64,000 nucleotides of DNA from Magicicada septendecula (Eukaryota; Arthropoda; Insecta; Hemiptera; Cicadidae): assembly GCA_034769895.1 (NCBI GenBank), contig CM068373.1:202720134-202784133 (forward strand), written 5' to 3'. Numbering within the stretch: the first letter of the stretch is position 1; the number at the start of each line of letters is the position of its first letter. Both the position numbers and the translations under genes were made by a program. Shown piece by piece: positions 36,185 to 50,395 of this stretch. The notes under the pieces are model-generated. The model made no database searches and was not told where the DNA came from. It was given only the letters and a program-made list of their open reading frames with translations.

Positions 36185-36576
36185 TTTAAATACACAACAA
36201 TTTCAAATATAAAACAATTTAAAATACACAGAACAGTTTCAAATACACACAATAATTTCACTGTTGTACGAACACCAGTCACAAAACTCTTTGGGGATTG
36301 TTCAGTTGGACGCCAGCTGTTTTATAAAGTAAAACAGCAAAGTTTGTTTTAACGTGTGTAAATTAAATTTAAATTGATTTTAATTAATTTTCTCGAGCCC
36401 CACGAGATTGGAGCGCCATTTATAACTTTATTACAAATGTGGCGTTTCAATCTCGTTGTGATTTAATTAATTTAATTCAATCGCGCCCCACGTTCCGGGC
36501 AAGCCATTTATAACTCTTGTTCGGAACGTGAATTCAATTTGATGTACGTTTGCCGGGCGCCACGTTGGCCGACATT
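36185..36576 (-). other. Leader of unit 4 with altered primer-site motif
   Basis: It has the same three-motif layout. The motif next to LTR 5 (36558-36574) reads CGCC instead of CCCC at its start, a change in the predicted tRNA-binding site found in no other unit. No gene is seen. Confidence 0.72.
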
Positions 36577-38604
36577 TATAACTCTACTTCTATGCGTTAT
36601 TGTTATGTCGTGTTGTGTGTGAGTACCTACCTGCTGTCTGATCTTGCAGATTCTTCCGACTAGGGCGTGTGGATTTTGGATTTGAAGTTCGCAAGCTAGT
36701 AATCTCAAATTTATTACAACAACACACAAGATAGGTTACTTTAAAGGGGGAGAGTTTTCTGAGACTGGTAGGCTTTATCGTACAACAATAAAACACTGTT
36801 ATACGGGGTAATAAAACGTTATTTATTACTCCAACAACACACAAGAATAGAATGGTTATTATATTATGAATTTCTTACAGTCTAAACAATGAATCAATGT
36901 TTTTCGATTGGTCAATAGTCGAAAGAAATTGAACTCGTTCTTTGGCGAGTGAATTGCAATTTAAATTTTAATTTATTAATTTATTTGAATTTAATTAAAT
37001 TTATTTAATTAAATTGAATCTAAATGTTCATGAAACAAAATATAAAACTCTGAAATTAATTAGAATAATTAATTAAAATAAATTAGACGTGACAGTCTAG
37101 TTCACGTTATTTCATTTCTAGTGATTCTACTTCTGATATACTGCAGTATGATCTAAGATTAGATTGTCAGTTAAGATTTGTATAGCGCTTTTATACTACT
37201 TCTATTTCTTAACTATAACTTAATAATGACTTAAACTGCTATACAGATTATCACAACGAATTTACTTTTTAATTACTAGAGTCTTTGCTTTTTGTTTGGT
37301 ACCTGAATTATTTGAATTACAATGTTTTAATTGAAAAATAGAAAATTTGATCTGAAAAATAAATAAGTGGATTTTGCTTTCCTGTTACTGAAGAGGATGT
37401 CGTCCCGATTTGTCCCTCGTCGATTCGAGTCCTTGGTTAGAGAAAGTAATCTGCTTAGAACTGCTGGATTCGGTCGTGGAGTTCAAAATTCGGCAACACT
37501 CTGCTTCCTTGCTGTTTGTGAATATTTTAACGTCTGCTGCTGTCCGCTGGAACTGCTTCCTGTCCCTCGTCGATTCGCACGTTGCACGTCAGCGTGTGTG
37601 TGTGTGTGTGCTTCGTTCGGGTGGTCGCTCTGCTCGTCAGCTGTTCACCAATGATTTAGACGGCCTCTCTGCTGTATTCTTGAAGTCTGGTCTTGAAGTC
37701 TGGTGGATCTCTTGCGCTCTTGCGTGCTTATGACTAACTGGTAGTACACAATAAGCTTGGTTGATGTACTGAAGAGTATCTCGCCTTTATGCAACAATTA
37801 CGAGCTATACAGATGATCTGTACTTAGTGTGTTCGTAATTGCGTGTGTGTTGACCACGTAGAGTCTTCTTGTTGATCTTCACCACTTTGGTTACTAGACG
37901 ATCGAAGGACTACGTCTTAACTTCGTGAGTACTGGCAAAAGAGTGATCTTTCAGCCCATAAACACCTCGCTGGCCGGGGCTCGCGTCAAGTGATTTCATT
38001 GGCTGACACACTCTCCCTACTACATAAAATTTGAATTCCCTTGGTCCGTGAGAATGAAGTTAGGTTCCCACAGACGGAGAATTGATATTATTTCTAATAT
38101 TACTATCAGCGGAACTAATTTTGTCGCTCCGGATTTCCTGTGCTTATTTAATTTTCCAATAACTCGGTTGCAAACCAAGTTGTGTGAAATCTAAAATATA
38201 CAATCGGTCAGAAATTATTATCTTTATAACATACTAAAATCTCATTACTGTAACTCTATTTTTAAAGAAGTTATTCAATTATATTTAATTAACTCTTTCA
38301 TTTGTTAATTATATCGCGTAAAATTTGCACATGCCATTATTAATATTTCGGTAAACATTTTGGCTATGTTGGATTTCGCCTTTATTTATTAGTTTCCAAG
38401 ATATTAATGATTAACAGTTTGGGTGTGGTCGCTTCCTTGTACAGCGAACTGATTACATAATGACCACGTGTGCGTTGCTTTACAAAGCATTATTTTCAAC
38501 GCTCTACATTCAAATGGAGTTTTGACTGTTATATTTTATTTAAATATGCTTTCAGTATGCGGTAAACATATAACCCCAAATAGTTAATATTTGGTGCTGT
38601 TATA
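36577..38604 (-). repeat. LTR 5 (shared by units 4 and 5)
   Basis: It is 2028 bp with TATAAC/GTTATA ends. It is the first LTR of the second group. Near its left end it has CACACAAGATAGG, TTTTCTGAGAC, TTATACGGGG and CGTTATTTATT, shared with LTRs 6 and 7 and differing from LTRs 1 to 4. Confidence 0.85.
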
Positions 38605-39208
38605 TATTCCCACACCCGCTTTAAAAAAAAATGAATGTAATAATTACAGTTATTTTTTTTTTCTTAATCATTACACACATATTCTGTAATCACTATACTT
38701 ATTATCTATACATTGTACTACTTATTCAAAAGAAAAACATACATGTGTGTTAATGTTATTTCATTACATACAACTTAATTCTACATACACTTATTAACAA
38801 TATTACATTTGCAATCATTTGTGTATTAATGTTTTTAGAACGGCTGATATCTTTGTTTGTAAACAGTGGCGCGTGTGCAAAGGAATTTGCTGACAGTTTA
38901 TTTACAACCGTTATCGCCCGCTGCTGGCTAATTGCTTGACCTACTTTCAAATGTCGGTCAGGTAGTTATCGCGTGACGTAACCATTTCCTGCTGTGTGTT
39001 CGTTCGGTTCTACACGCCCGCTGTTTATCGCGATAGAAAAGCATTATTATTACTACACAAGCTATCTACAATTATTATTAATAATATTATGCATCACAAG
39101 TTATTTATTTTAATTTTAATTATTATAATACAATTACTATTAACTCTAAATACTATTTATTTTTTTAAAGTCTTATTATTTCGTCGCGACGCGCTTTGGA
39201 ATGCCATG
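38605..39208 (-). other. 3' non-coding region of unit 5 with polypurine tract
   Basis: The polypurine tract is at 38605-38621. The adjoining homopolymer has one A changed to T (GCTTTAAAAAAAAATG), a marker of units 5 to 7. No gene is seen. Confidence 0.72.
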
Positions 39209-42200
39209 CTACTCAAAGTATTTTCTCAAAGAGCTCGCATGGTATTTACCGATCGTTTTCGTTCGGTCGAGCGTCGTAACGATAAACGTGTGAGGCGCGA
39301 GTTGTTGAGCCAACAGATAGGGACCATTATATAAACGAAAAAACTTTGCGGCCACATTTATGTCTCTTCGGCCTACAGGATTCGCCTTGAGCAGTACTTT
39401 CTCACCTACTACAAAGTTCGTTAGTTTATGAGTAGTATTGAACTTGTCCGCCCTTTTTCGCCCTTTTTCAACTATTCTTTCCCTCACAAGTTGATTTTTA
39501 CATTGCACCGGCAGAGGTAGATTATAAGTCTTTGGCCTACTTAAATAATTATTCCAAAACCTCTCTGGCGTGGTTCCAGAGTCTAATTCTGCTGGTGTGT
39601 ATTCCGTGGTATCGTGATAACTCTCATTTATTGCCTTTTCGAAGAATGGTAAGAACTCGGGCCATTTACTTTGTTCCTTATAGCAATAGATACGGAACAT
39701 TTTACCGATTTCCCGATTCACCCTTTCGGCAAGGTTTCCCTGTGGTCGTCGTATCGAGGTTAGGACTGCTTTGATACCGTTACATTCCAGGGTGGCTGCC
39801 CAGTGTTTGTTTTGGAACTGCTGTCCCTGGTCACTAAGTACGTTCCTTATTGGTCCATGTTGTGGGATATACTTATTAAGTATAATATTTAAAACGGACT
39901 TTGTGGTGGGCCTAGGGATCGCATAAAGGCTAACTTTTTTAGTAAACACATCGACGCAAACTACCATGTGTTTTAGATTTCTGGTCGCCTTGGGTAATGG
40001 TCCCAGAAAGTCGATGGCGATCATCTGTCCCTTACCTTCCGTTATCACATTGGCCATGGGAACGTAAGTGTGCAAGTTTGGTACTTTCGCTGTTTGACAT
40101 GGATAACATGTTTTTAACAATTTCTTAACCCTACGGTACATGTTTGTAATTGTAAAATCCTCCTGCAATATTTTGACACATTTTACAGGAGATGCGTGCG
40201 CCATTTTTATATGTAAAGATTGTGTTATACACGCAAGCATCGCTGGAGACAATACCACTTTCCATTCGCCCTGTAACAATTTATACAATATATTGTCTTG
40301 TATAAGATAGTGAGGATTTGGGTGAGCTGCTAACATTAGCTTTTTAGCAAGGAGTGCGATGTTATCGTCCTGCTCGCGTCCTAAGTTCTGTAGCATATTA
40401 GTAGCTTCAGGCGCGACCGTGTATTGCATATTTAACACTCTCAACTCGTCAGCTGCTTCATATACCTCCTCCTTTTCTACGGGCGGATATCTACTTAGAG
40501 TGTCTGCGGTGGTATTCTCTGATCCTTTGCAATATTTAATAGTGAATGAGTACTCCTGAATAGCTAACACCCATCGTGTTAGTCGGGAATTTGCTAATCG
40601 ACATTTTAATATAAACGATAACGCCTGATTATCAGTGTGGATCTCGAAATGGGTACCGTATAGGTAGTGTCTGAATTTTCTGAGTGCGTTTATTATGGCG
40701 AGTATTTCTTTCTCAGAAGTACAATAGTGCAACTCAGCGCCTTTGAGCGTTCTATTGGCGTATGGTACAACATGAAGACTACCTTGTTCGTCTTCTTGGT
40801 GCAACACGGCGCCGATAGCGTACTCGCTAGCGTCAGTGTACATTACGTACTTCCTACCCTGCTGTGGATGGAACAATTGTAAATTAGATTGGAACAGGCC
40901 CTTAACCCTCTCAAACGCATCGTTCTGTTCAGAACCCCATTTCCACTTTATATTTTTGCGTACCAGCTGTAGCAAGGGGACTGTATATTCGGCGTATTTG
41001 CTGGTGAATTTCCTGTAGTATCCCGTGAGTCCAAGGAATGCTCGCAGTGCTTTGAGGTTCTTGGGCACCGGGAACTCCACAATACTCCGGAGCTTTTCTG
41101 GGTCCGTACTGATACCTGTAGCTGAGATTATATGTCCCAGGAACTTCATTTGAGACTTTACAAACTCGCACTTGTGTAGTTTGAGCTTGATGTTGGCTAA
41201 CCTCAGCTTCTGGAAGACGCTCCGCAGATGCTCGAAGTGTTCCTCCAACGTGCGGGATATGACGAGGATGTCATCAACGAATATTACAGTGTATGGGTCT
41301 ACCTCAGGTCCTAGAGCTCTCTCGAGGCATCTTACAATCGCAGCGAGACTCGTGCTAAGGCCAAAAGGTACCACCTTGTGCTGATAGCATTTGTTATTGA
41401 ATATAAATGCTGTATACTTACGATCTTGCTCACACAGCGGGACCTGCCAGAAGCTTGCTGTTAGATCTAACTTCGTGAGGTACCTGGCTCCTTCACATTT
41501 AATGAAGAGATCCTCCGCTGTCGGTGCGCAGTCAAACTCTTTCTCTACCAGACTGTTTAAGTTCCTCATATCCAGTCTTCTTGCGGACGACCAGCAGTGG
41601 GTTGAGGAAGCTGCTATTAGATCTTTCAATAATATCTTCCTCCAACATCCGCTGTATCTCCTGCTGGACCTCGGCCTGGTATTTTATAGGGACCTGGTAA
41701 ATTCTCCTTATGAACTTCTCCGGCTCTGTGAGGTGGATTCTGTGTTCATACACTGACGAGATTGAGTGCTCTTCACTGAAGATATCGCTGAATTCTTCTT
41801 GCAGCGACGACAATCTCCGTTCAGTTCGGGAATCTAAGGTTGTCTCTCCCTCTTCACATTCTTTATAATGAATTACTTGTTTTGGTGGCCGTGTGATTTT
41901 AATTGGGTCACCATGGTTTTGTGTGTGTGTATGTGTGTTCAATTTAAAAGTGTAACTAACATTGTCAATGGTACATTTTAATAAGTGTTCACTGGTGTTA
42001 ATTTCCGCACGTATTTGTTCTAATACATCTACCCCCAATAACATATCACATATTAAATTGTTTATACCCACTACACACACTTCAAATTGCACTTTGTCTA
42101 GCATGATAGTTAGATAGTATTGAGTGTCAATTTTTTCTTTTGTATCGGTAGCGGTTCGTATATAAAATTGATTGATTGGGAGTGATGGGGCCGTACGAAA

Positions 42201-42512
42201 ATATTTTTTATTGGCACGCAGGAACCTTTCACTGACGCCGGAAACAACGCTACCGGTATCCAACAAAATTTGTGTGGGAACGCTATTGACAAAGGCGTGT
42301 AACACCGGACACGCCGCACTCACGGGCCTTTGTTGCGTGGGACCGGATTCTAGTAACGGATCCCTGACGTCCGGTGGGAACACATTATTAACGGGCACAC
42401 AAGTTACATAATTAAAAGTACACATTTCACACAATATATAATCCTTATAATTAACATGCTTATATTTACAAAATTTTGCAGAATTTATAGCGCGTCCTCG
42501 CTGGATGCGCAT
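39209..42512 (-). pseudogene. pol: pol of unit 5, broken by a 20-bp deletion
   Basis: A 20-bp deletion at a TCCAG direct repeat (junction 41571-41575) removes codons around residues 314-321, in the first conserved block of reverse transcriptase, and shifts the frame. The N-terminal part stays open at 41532-42512 (protease intact). The rest is open from 39209 to 41629 in another frame (most of RT, RNase H, integrase). No full Pol could be produced. Confidence 0.94.
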
Positions 42513-44067
42513 TTTGCCACGTTTTTTGTAGCTTGGTAATTTTTCGATTTATTGTTCGAGTTTTTATTGCCCTGGGAGTCGCTGTCTTTGGCAGTTGTAT
42601 CAGCTTTGGCTAATTCGACCGTTTGAATCGCTCTAATTGGTGCCCCGTCGTTGCCCTTACCCTGCCCCTTTGGTCTACCAATATTTTGTTTACCCTTGTA
42701 CTCAAAGGTTTTATTTGGCTGTTTTGACGGTGTTTGGGGTGGAGTAGAACTGGTACTCGGTCTTTGATCCGTTTGCTGATGGTACTGTAGTCGCGTATTC
42801 TGCCCTTCATTATTTCGGCGAAAATCGGGATTATAACGCCACCCACCAAAATCAAAAACCGTCTCACTTTGGGACACTAGAATGAGGAGTTCGTCTACCG
42901 TGCGAATACCCTGCGTAAATACAGCTACTCTAATGTTATGATTAAAATGGTAGGCAAGCTTCGTGACTATGTCAATCTCCGCAAATGCTGGGGTTAAATG
43001 CTTCGCGCGTTCGACCTGCTGGATTATATAATTTTCGGCGGTAATACCCATTTTCTTATCAAATCTGCCATATTCCAGTGCATTGCGCAGAAGTCTTTGG
43101 GTATGCGAGTTCCAGTACCGGCTTTCAAATTTTTGTTTGAACTCCGCGTATGTGGACACTCTATCGCGTACAATGTTATACCACTTACGCGCCGAATCAC
43201 GCGTCGCGTTAACCACCCACTGTATTTTGTCTTGATCTTCTAGTCGGGAACCTACTCTACCCATTTCACTCTCACACGCTAATAAAATTCAATGGGGTTT
43301 TCGTTATTTTCCCCCGTAAAATACACGCGATTTTTCTCGTCGACAGGACCTTGTACCAAAATATTAGGAGCAGATCTCCTCCGTACCTCCTGTCGTACTT
43401 TCAAAATCTCGTCGTTTAACGTTTGTAAGACACTCTCTTTATTAGAGTCAATGTTAGATCGCGTCTCTACAATTGAAGCGTCTAATTTATCTACTCGTCG
43501 TTGCGTTTCGGTCACGTCCGCGTGAATCTTTACCTCTAGGGATTCCATTTTTTTTGAAACCTCTTGGGTTTGCTTTTCGCAGCGGCTTATGTGGTCCTTG
43601 AACCGGCCCTCCATACGTGTTACTTGTTCAATAAACGATTTTTGCATAGTGGTCTCAAAAACCTTAAACCGTTCATTGATTTTAGTATCGACCGTATTTA
43701 CTCTTTCGCCGATCTCAGCGACTTTCTCCGTTAATTGTTTATTACTCTCACCGATTTCTACGACTTAAGCGGTCAACTCGTTTACGCTTTCGTCTATTTT
43801 CGCAGTTAATTCTTTACTACTTTCTTTATTGCTTTGCTTAATCTCGGCGTTTATGTCAGCGTTACTGCGTTCTAATGCTTCGGTTAGACTAACTCTTTGT
43901 GTTTCGATATTAGATTTTAATTCTGCGATATTTAGCTCAGCTTTGGCTGCACTCTGTTCAAATTTCGCGTCTATTTTCTCAAATCTCGAGTTCATATTAG
44001 CGGTCAAATCCGCACTCATTTTCTCGTTCATTTGCTGTATTTGTTTAAGTATTTTATCCATATCCAT
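42485..44067 (-). pseudogene. gag: gag of unit 5, interrupted
   Basis: It has the TAA at codon 101 (43765-43767) and the base loss near codon 260, plus substitutions shared only with unit 6 (NATRDS and RNALEYG in the core). With pol also broken, this unit is dead for both genes. Confidence 0.92.
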
Positions 44068-44459
44068 TTTAAATACACAACAATTTCAAATATAAAACAA
44101 TTTAAAATACACAGAACAGTTTCAAATACACACAATAATTTCACTGTTGTACGAACACCAGTCACAAAACTCTTTGGGGATTGTTCAGTTGGACGCCAGC
44201 TGTTTTATAAAGTAAAACAGCAAAGTTTGTTTTAACGTGTGTAAATTAAATTTAAATTGATTTTAATTAATTTTCTCGAGCCCCACGAGATTGGAGCGCC
44301 ATTTATAACTTTATTACAAATGTGGCGTTTCAATCTCGTTGTGATTTAATTAATTTAATTCAATCGCGCCCCACGTTCCGGGCAAGCCATTTATAACTCT
44401 TGTTCGGAACGTGAATTCAATTTGATGTACGTTTGCCGGGCCCCACGTTGGCCGACATT
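44068..44459 (-). other. Leader of unit 5 with three tRNA-Lys-like motifs
   Basis: The layout is as in unit 7, with the primer-site match at 44441-44457. No gene is seen. Confidence 0.72.
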
Positions 44460-46487
44460 TATAACTCTACTTCTATGCGTTATTGTTATGTCGTGTTGTG
44501 TGTGAGTACCTACCTGCTGTCTGATCTTGCAGATTCTTCCGACTAGGGCGTGTGGATTTTGGATTTGAAGTTCGCAAGCTAGTAATCTCAAATTTATTAC
44601 AACAACACACAAGATAGGTTACTTTAAAGGGGGAGAGTTTTCTGAGACTGGTAGGCTTTATCGTACAACAATAAAACACTGTTATACGGGGTAATAAAAC
44701 GTTATTTATTACTCCAACAACACACAAGAATAGAATGGTTATTATATTATGAATTTCTTACAGTCTAAACAATGAATCAATGTTTTTCGATTGGTCAATA
44801 GTCGAAAGAAATTGAACTCGTTCTTTGGCGAGTGAATTGCAATTTAAATTTTAATTTATTAATTTATTTGAATTTAATTAAATTTATTTAATTAAATTGA
44901 ATCTAAATGTTCATGAAACAAAATATAAAACTCTGAAATTAATTAGAATAATTAATTAAAATAAATTAGACGTGACAGTCTAGTTCACGTTATTTCATTT
45001 CTAGTGATTCTACTTCTGATATACTGCAGTATGATCTAAGATTAGATTGTCAGTTAAGATTTGTATAGCGCTTTTATACTACTTCTATTTCTTAACTATA
45101 ACTTAATAATGACTTAAACTGCTATACAGATTATCACAACGAATTTACTTTTTAATTACTAGAGTCTTTGCTTTTTGTTTGGTACCTGAATTATTTGAAT
45201 TACAATGTTTTAATTGAAAAATAGAAAATTTGATCTGAAAAATAAATAAGTGGATTTTGCTTTCCTGTTACTGAAGAGGATGTCGTCCCGATTTGTCCCT
45301 CGTCGATTCGAGTCCTTGGTTAGAGAAAGTAATCTGCTTAGAACTGCTGGATTCGGTCGTGGAGTTCAAAATTCGGCAACACTCTGCTTCCTTGCTGTTT
45401 GTGAATATTTTAACGTCTGCTGCTGTCCGCTGGAACTGCTTCCTGTCCCTCGTCGATTCGCACGTTGCACGTCAGCGTGTGTGTGTGTGTGTGCTTCGTT
45501 CGGGTGGTCGCTCTGCTCGTCAGCTGTTCACCAATGATTTAGACGGCCTCTCTGCTGTATTCTTGAAGTCTGGTCTTGAAGTCTGGTGGATCTCTTGCGC
45601 TCTTGCGTGCTTATGACTAACTGGTAGTACACAATAAGCTTGGTTGATGTACTGAAGAGTATCTCGCCTTTATGCAACAATTACGAGCTATACAGATGAT
45701 CTGTACTTAGTGTGTTCGTAATTGCGTGTGTGTTGACCACGTAGAGTCTTCTTGTTGATCTTCACCACTTTGGTTACTAGACGATCGAAGGACTACGTCT
45801 TAACTTCGTGAGTACTGGCAAAAGAGTGATCTTTCAGCCCATAAACACCTCGCTGGCCGGGGCTCGCGTCAAGTGATTTCATTGGCTGACACACTCTCCC
45901 TACTACATAAAATTTGAATTCCCTTGGTCCGTGAGAATGAAGTTAGGTTCCCACAGACGGAGAATTGATATTATTTCTAATATTACTATCAGCGGAACTA
46001 ATTTTGTCGCTCCGGATTTCCTGTGCTTATTTAATTTTCCAATAACTCGGTTGCAAACCAAGTTGTGTGAAATCTAAAATATACAATCGGTCAGAAATTA
46101 TTATCTTTATAACATACTAAAATCTCATTACTGTAACTCTATTTTTAAAGAAGTTATTCAATTATATTTAATTAACTCTTTCATTTGTTAATTATATCGC
46201 GTAAAATTTGCACATGCCATTATTAATATTTCGGTAAACATTTTGGCTATGTTGGATTTCGCCTTTATTTATTAGTTTCCAAGATATTAATGATTAACAG
46301 TTTGGGTGTGGTCGCTTCCTTGTACAGCGAACTGATTACATAATGACCACGTGTGCGTTGCTTTACAAAGCATTATTTTCAACGCTCTACATTCAAATGG
46401 AGTTTTGACTGTTATATTTTATTTAAATATGCTTTCAGTATGCGGTAAACATATAACCCCAAATAGTTAATATTTGGTGCTGTTATA
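44460..46487 (-). repeat. LTR 6 (shared by units 5 and 6)
   Basis: It is 2028 bp with TATAAC/GTTATA ends and carries all second-group markers. I find no difference from LTR 7. Confidence 0.85.
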
Positions 46488-47091
46488 TATTCCCACACCC
46501 GCTTTAAAAAAAAATGAATGTAATAATTACAGTTATTTTTTTTTTCTTAATCATTACACACATATTCTGTAATCACTATACTTATTATCTATACATTGTA
46601 CTACTTATTCAAAAGAAAAACATACATGTGTGTTAATGTTATTTCATTACATACAACTTAATTCTACATACACTTATTAACAATATTACATTTGCAATCA
46701 TTTGTGTATTAATGTTTTTAGAACGGCTGATATCTTTGTTTGTAAACAGTGGCGCGTGTGCAAAGGAATTTGCTGACAGTTTATTTACAACCGTTATCGC
46801 CCGCTGCTGGCTAATTGCTTGACCTACTTTCAAATGTCGGTCAGGTAGTTATCGCGTGACGTAACCATTTCCTGCTGTGTGTTCGTTCGGTTCTACACGC
46901 CCGCTGTTTATCGCGATAGAAAAGCATTATTATTACTACACAAGCTATCTACAATTATTATTAATAATATTATGCATCACAAGTTATTTATTTTAATTTT
47001 AATTATTATAATACAATTACTATTAACTCTAAATACTATTTATTTTTTTAAAGTCTTATTATTTCGTCGCGACGCGCTTTGGAATGCCATG
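46488..47091 (-). other. 3' non-coding region of unit 6 with polypurine tract
   Basis: The polypurine tract is at 46488-46504. It is the same as unit 5. No gene is seen. Confidence 0.72.
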
Positions 47092-50000
47092 CTACTCAAA
47101 GTATTTTCTCAAAGAGCTCGCATGGTATTTACCGATCGTTTTCGTTCGGTCGAGCGTCGTAACGATAAACGTGTGAGGCGCGAGTTGTTGAGCCAACAGA
47201 TAGGGACCATTATATAAACGAAAAAACTTTGCGGCCACATTTATGTCTCTTCGGCCTACAGGATTCGCCTTGAGCAGTACTTTCTCACCTACTACAAAGT
47301 TCGTTAGTTTATGAGTAGTATTGAACTTGTCCGCCCTTTTTCGCCCTTTTTCAACTATTCTTTCCCTCACAAGTTGATTTTTACATTGCACCGGCAGAGG
47401 TAGATTATAAGTCTTTGGCCTACTTAAATAATTATTCCAAAACCTCTCTGGCGTGGTTCCAGAGTCTAATTCTGCTGGTGTGTATTCCGTGGTATCGTGA
47501 TAACTCTCATTTATTGCCTTTTCGAAGAATGGTAAGAACTCGGGCCATTTACTTTGTTCCTTATAGCAATAGATACGGAACATTTTACCGATTTCCCGAT
47601 TCACCCTTTCGGCAAGGTTTCCCTGTGGTCGTCGTATCGAGGTTAGGACTGCTTTGATACCGTTACATTCCAGGGTGGCTGCCCAGTGTTTGTTTTGGAA
47701 CTGCTGTCCCTGGTCACTAAGTACGTTCCTTATTGGTCCATGTTGTGGGATATACTTATTAAGTATAATATTTAAAACGGACTTTGTGGTGGGCCTAGGG
47801 ATCGCATAAAGGCTAACTTTTTTAGTAAACACATCGACGCAAACTACCATGTGTTTTAGATTTCTGGTCGCCTTGGGTAATGGTCCCAGAAAGTCGATGG
47901 CGATCATCTGTCCCTTACCTTCCGTTATCACATTGGCCATGGGAACGTAAGTGTGCAAGTTTGGTACTTTCGCTGTTTGACATGGATAACATGTTTTTAA
48001 CAATTTCTTAACCCTACGGTACATGTTTGTAATTGTAAAATCCTCCTGCAATATTTTGACACATTTTACAGGAGATGCGTGCGCCATTTTTATATGTAAA
48101 GATTGTGTTATACACGCAAGCATCGCTGGAGACAATACCACTTTCCATTCGCCCTGTAACAATTTATACAATATATTGTCTTGTATAAGATAGTGAGGAT
48201 TTGGGTGAGCTGCTAACATTAGCTTTTTAGCAAGGAGTGCGATGTTATCGTCCTGCTCGCGTCCTAAGTTCTGTAGCATATTAGTAGCTTCAGGCGCGAC
48301 CGTGTATTGCATATTTAACACTCTCAACTCGTCAGCTGCTTCATATACCTCCTCCTTTTCTACGGGCGGATATCTACTTAGAGTGTCTGCGGTGGTATTC
48401 TCTGATCCTTTGCAATATTTAATAGTGAATGAGTACTCCTGAATAGCTAACACCCATCGTGTTAGTCGGGAATTTGCTAATCGACATTTTAATATAAACG
48501 ATAACGCCTGATTATCAGTGTGGATCTCGAAATGGGTACCGTATAGGTAGTGTCTGAATTTTCTGAGTGCGTTTATTATGGCGAGTATTTCTTTCTCAGA
48601 AGTACAATAGTGCAACTCAGCGCCTTTGAGCGTTCTATTGGCGTATGGTACAACATGAAGACTACCTTGTTCGTCTTCTTGGTGCAACACGGCGCCGATA
48701 GCGTACTCGCTAGCGTCAGTGTACATTACGTACTTCCTACCCTGCTGTGGATGGAACAATTGTAAATTAGATTGGAACAGGCCCTTAACCCTCTCAAACG
48801 CATCGTTCTGTTCAGAACCCCATTTCCACTTTATATTTTTGCGTACCAGCTGTAGCAAGGGGACTGTATATTCGGCGTATTTGCTGGTGAATTTCCTGTA
48901 GTATCCCGTGAGTCCAAGGAATGCTCGCAGTGCTTTGAGGTTCTTGGGCACCGGGAACTCCACAATACTCCGGAGCTTTTCTGGGTCCGTACTGATACCT
49001 GTAGCTGAGATTATATGTCCCAGGAACTTCATTTGAGACTTTACAAACTCGCACTTGTGTAGTTTGAGCTTGATGTTGGCTAACCTCAGCTTCTGGAAGA
49101 CGCTCCGCAGATGCTCGAAGTGTTCCTCCAACGTGCGGGATATGACGAGGATGTCATCAACGAATATTACAGTGTATGGGTCTACCTCAGGTCCTAGAGC
49201 TCTCTCGAGGCATCTTACAATCGCAGCGAGACTCGTGCTAAGGCCAAAAGGTACCACCTTGTGCTGATAGCATTTGTTATTGAATATAAATGCTGTATAC
49301 TTACGATCTTGCTCACACAGCGGGACCTGCCAGAAGCTTGCTGTTAGATCTAACTTCGTGAGGTACCTGGCTCCTTCACATTTAATGAAGAGATCCTCCG
49401 CTGTCGGTGCGCAGTCAAACTCTTTCTCTACCAGACTGTTTAAGTTCCTCATATCCAGTCTTCTTGCGGACGACCAGCAGTGGGTTGAGGAAGCTGCTAT
49501 TAGATCTTTCAATAATATCTTCCTCCAACATCCGCTGTATCTCCTGCTGGACCTCGGCCTGGTATTTTATAGGGACCTGGTAAATTCTCCTTATGAACTT
49601 CTCCGGCTCTGTGAGGTGGATTCTGTGTTCATACACTGACGAGATTGAGTGCTCTTCACTGAAGATATCGCTGAATTCTTCTTGCAGCGACGACAATCTC
49701 CGTTCAGTTCGGGAATCTAAGGTTGTCTCTCCCTCTTCACATTCTTTATAATGAATTACTTGTTTTGGTGGCCGTGTGATTTTAATTGGGTCACCATGGT
49801 TTTGTGTGTGTGTATGTGTGTTCAATTTAAAAGTGTAACTAACATTGTCAATGGTACATTTTAATAAGTGTTCACTGGTGTTAATTTCCGCACGTATTTG
49901 TTCTAATACATCTACCCCCAATAACATATCACATATTAAATTGTTTATACCCACTACACACACTTCAAATTGCACTTTGTCTAGCATGATAGTTAGATAG

Positions 50001-50395
50001 TATTGAGTGTCAATTTTTTCTTTTGTATCGGTAGCGGTTCGTATATAAAATTGATTGATTGGGAGTGATGGGGCCGTACGAAAATATTTTTTATTGGCAC
50101 GCAGGAACCTTTCACTGACGCCGGAAACAACGCTACCGGTATCCAACAAAATTTGTGTGGGAACGCTATTGACAAAGGCGTGTAACACCGGACACGCCGC
50201 ACTCACGGGCCTTTGTTGCGTGGGACCGGATTCTAGTAACGGATCCCTGACGTCCGGTGGGAACACATTATTAACGGGCACACAAGTTACATAATTAAAA
50301 GTACACATTTCACACAATATATAATCCTTATAATTAACATGCTTATATTTACAAAATTTTGCAGAATTTATAGCGCGTCCTCGCTGGATGCGCAT
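47092..50395 (-). pseudogene. pol: pol of unit 6, broken by the 20-bp deletion
   Basis: The identical deletion has its junction at 49454-49458. Open parts are 49415-50395 and 47092-49512. It matches unit 5 in every base I compared. Confidence 0.94.
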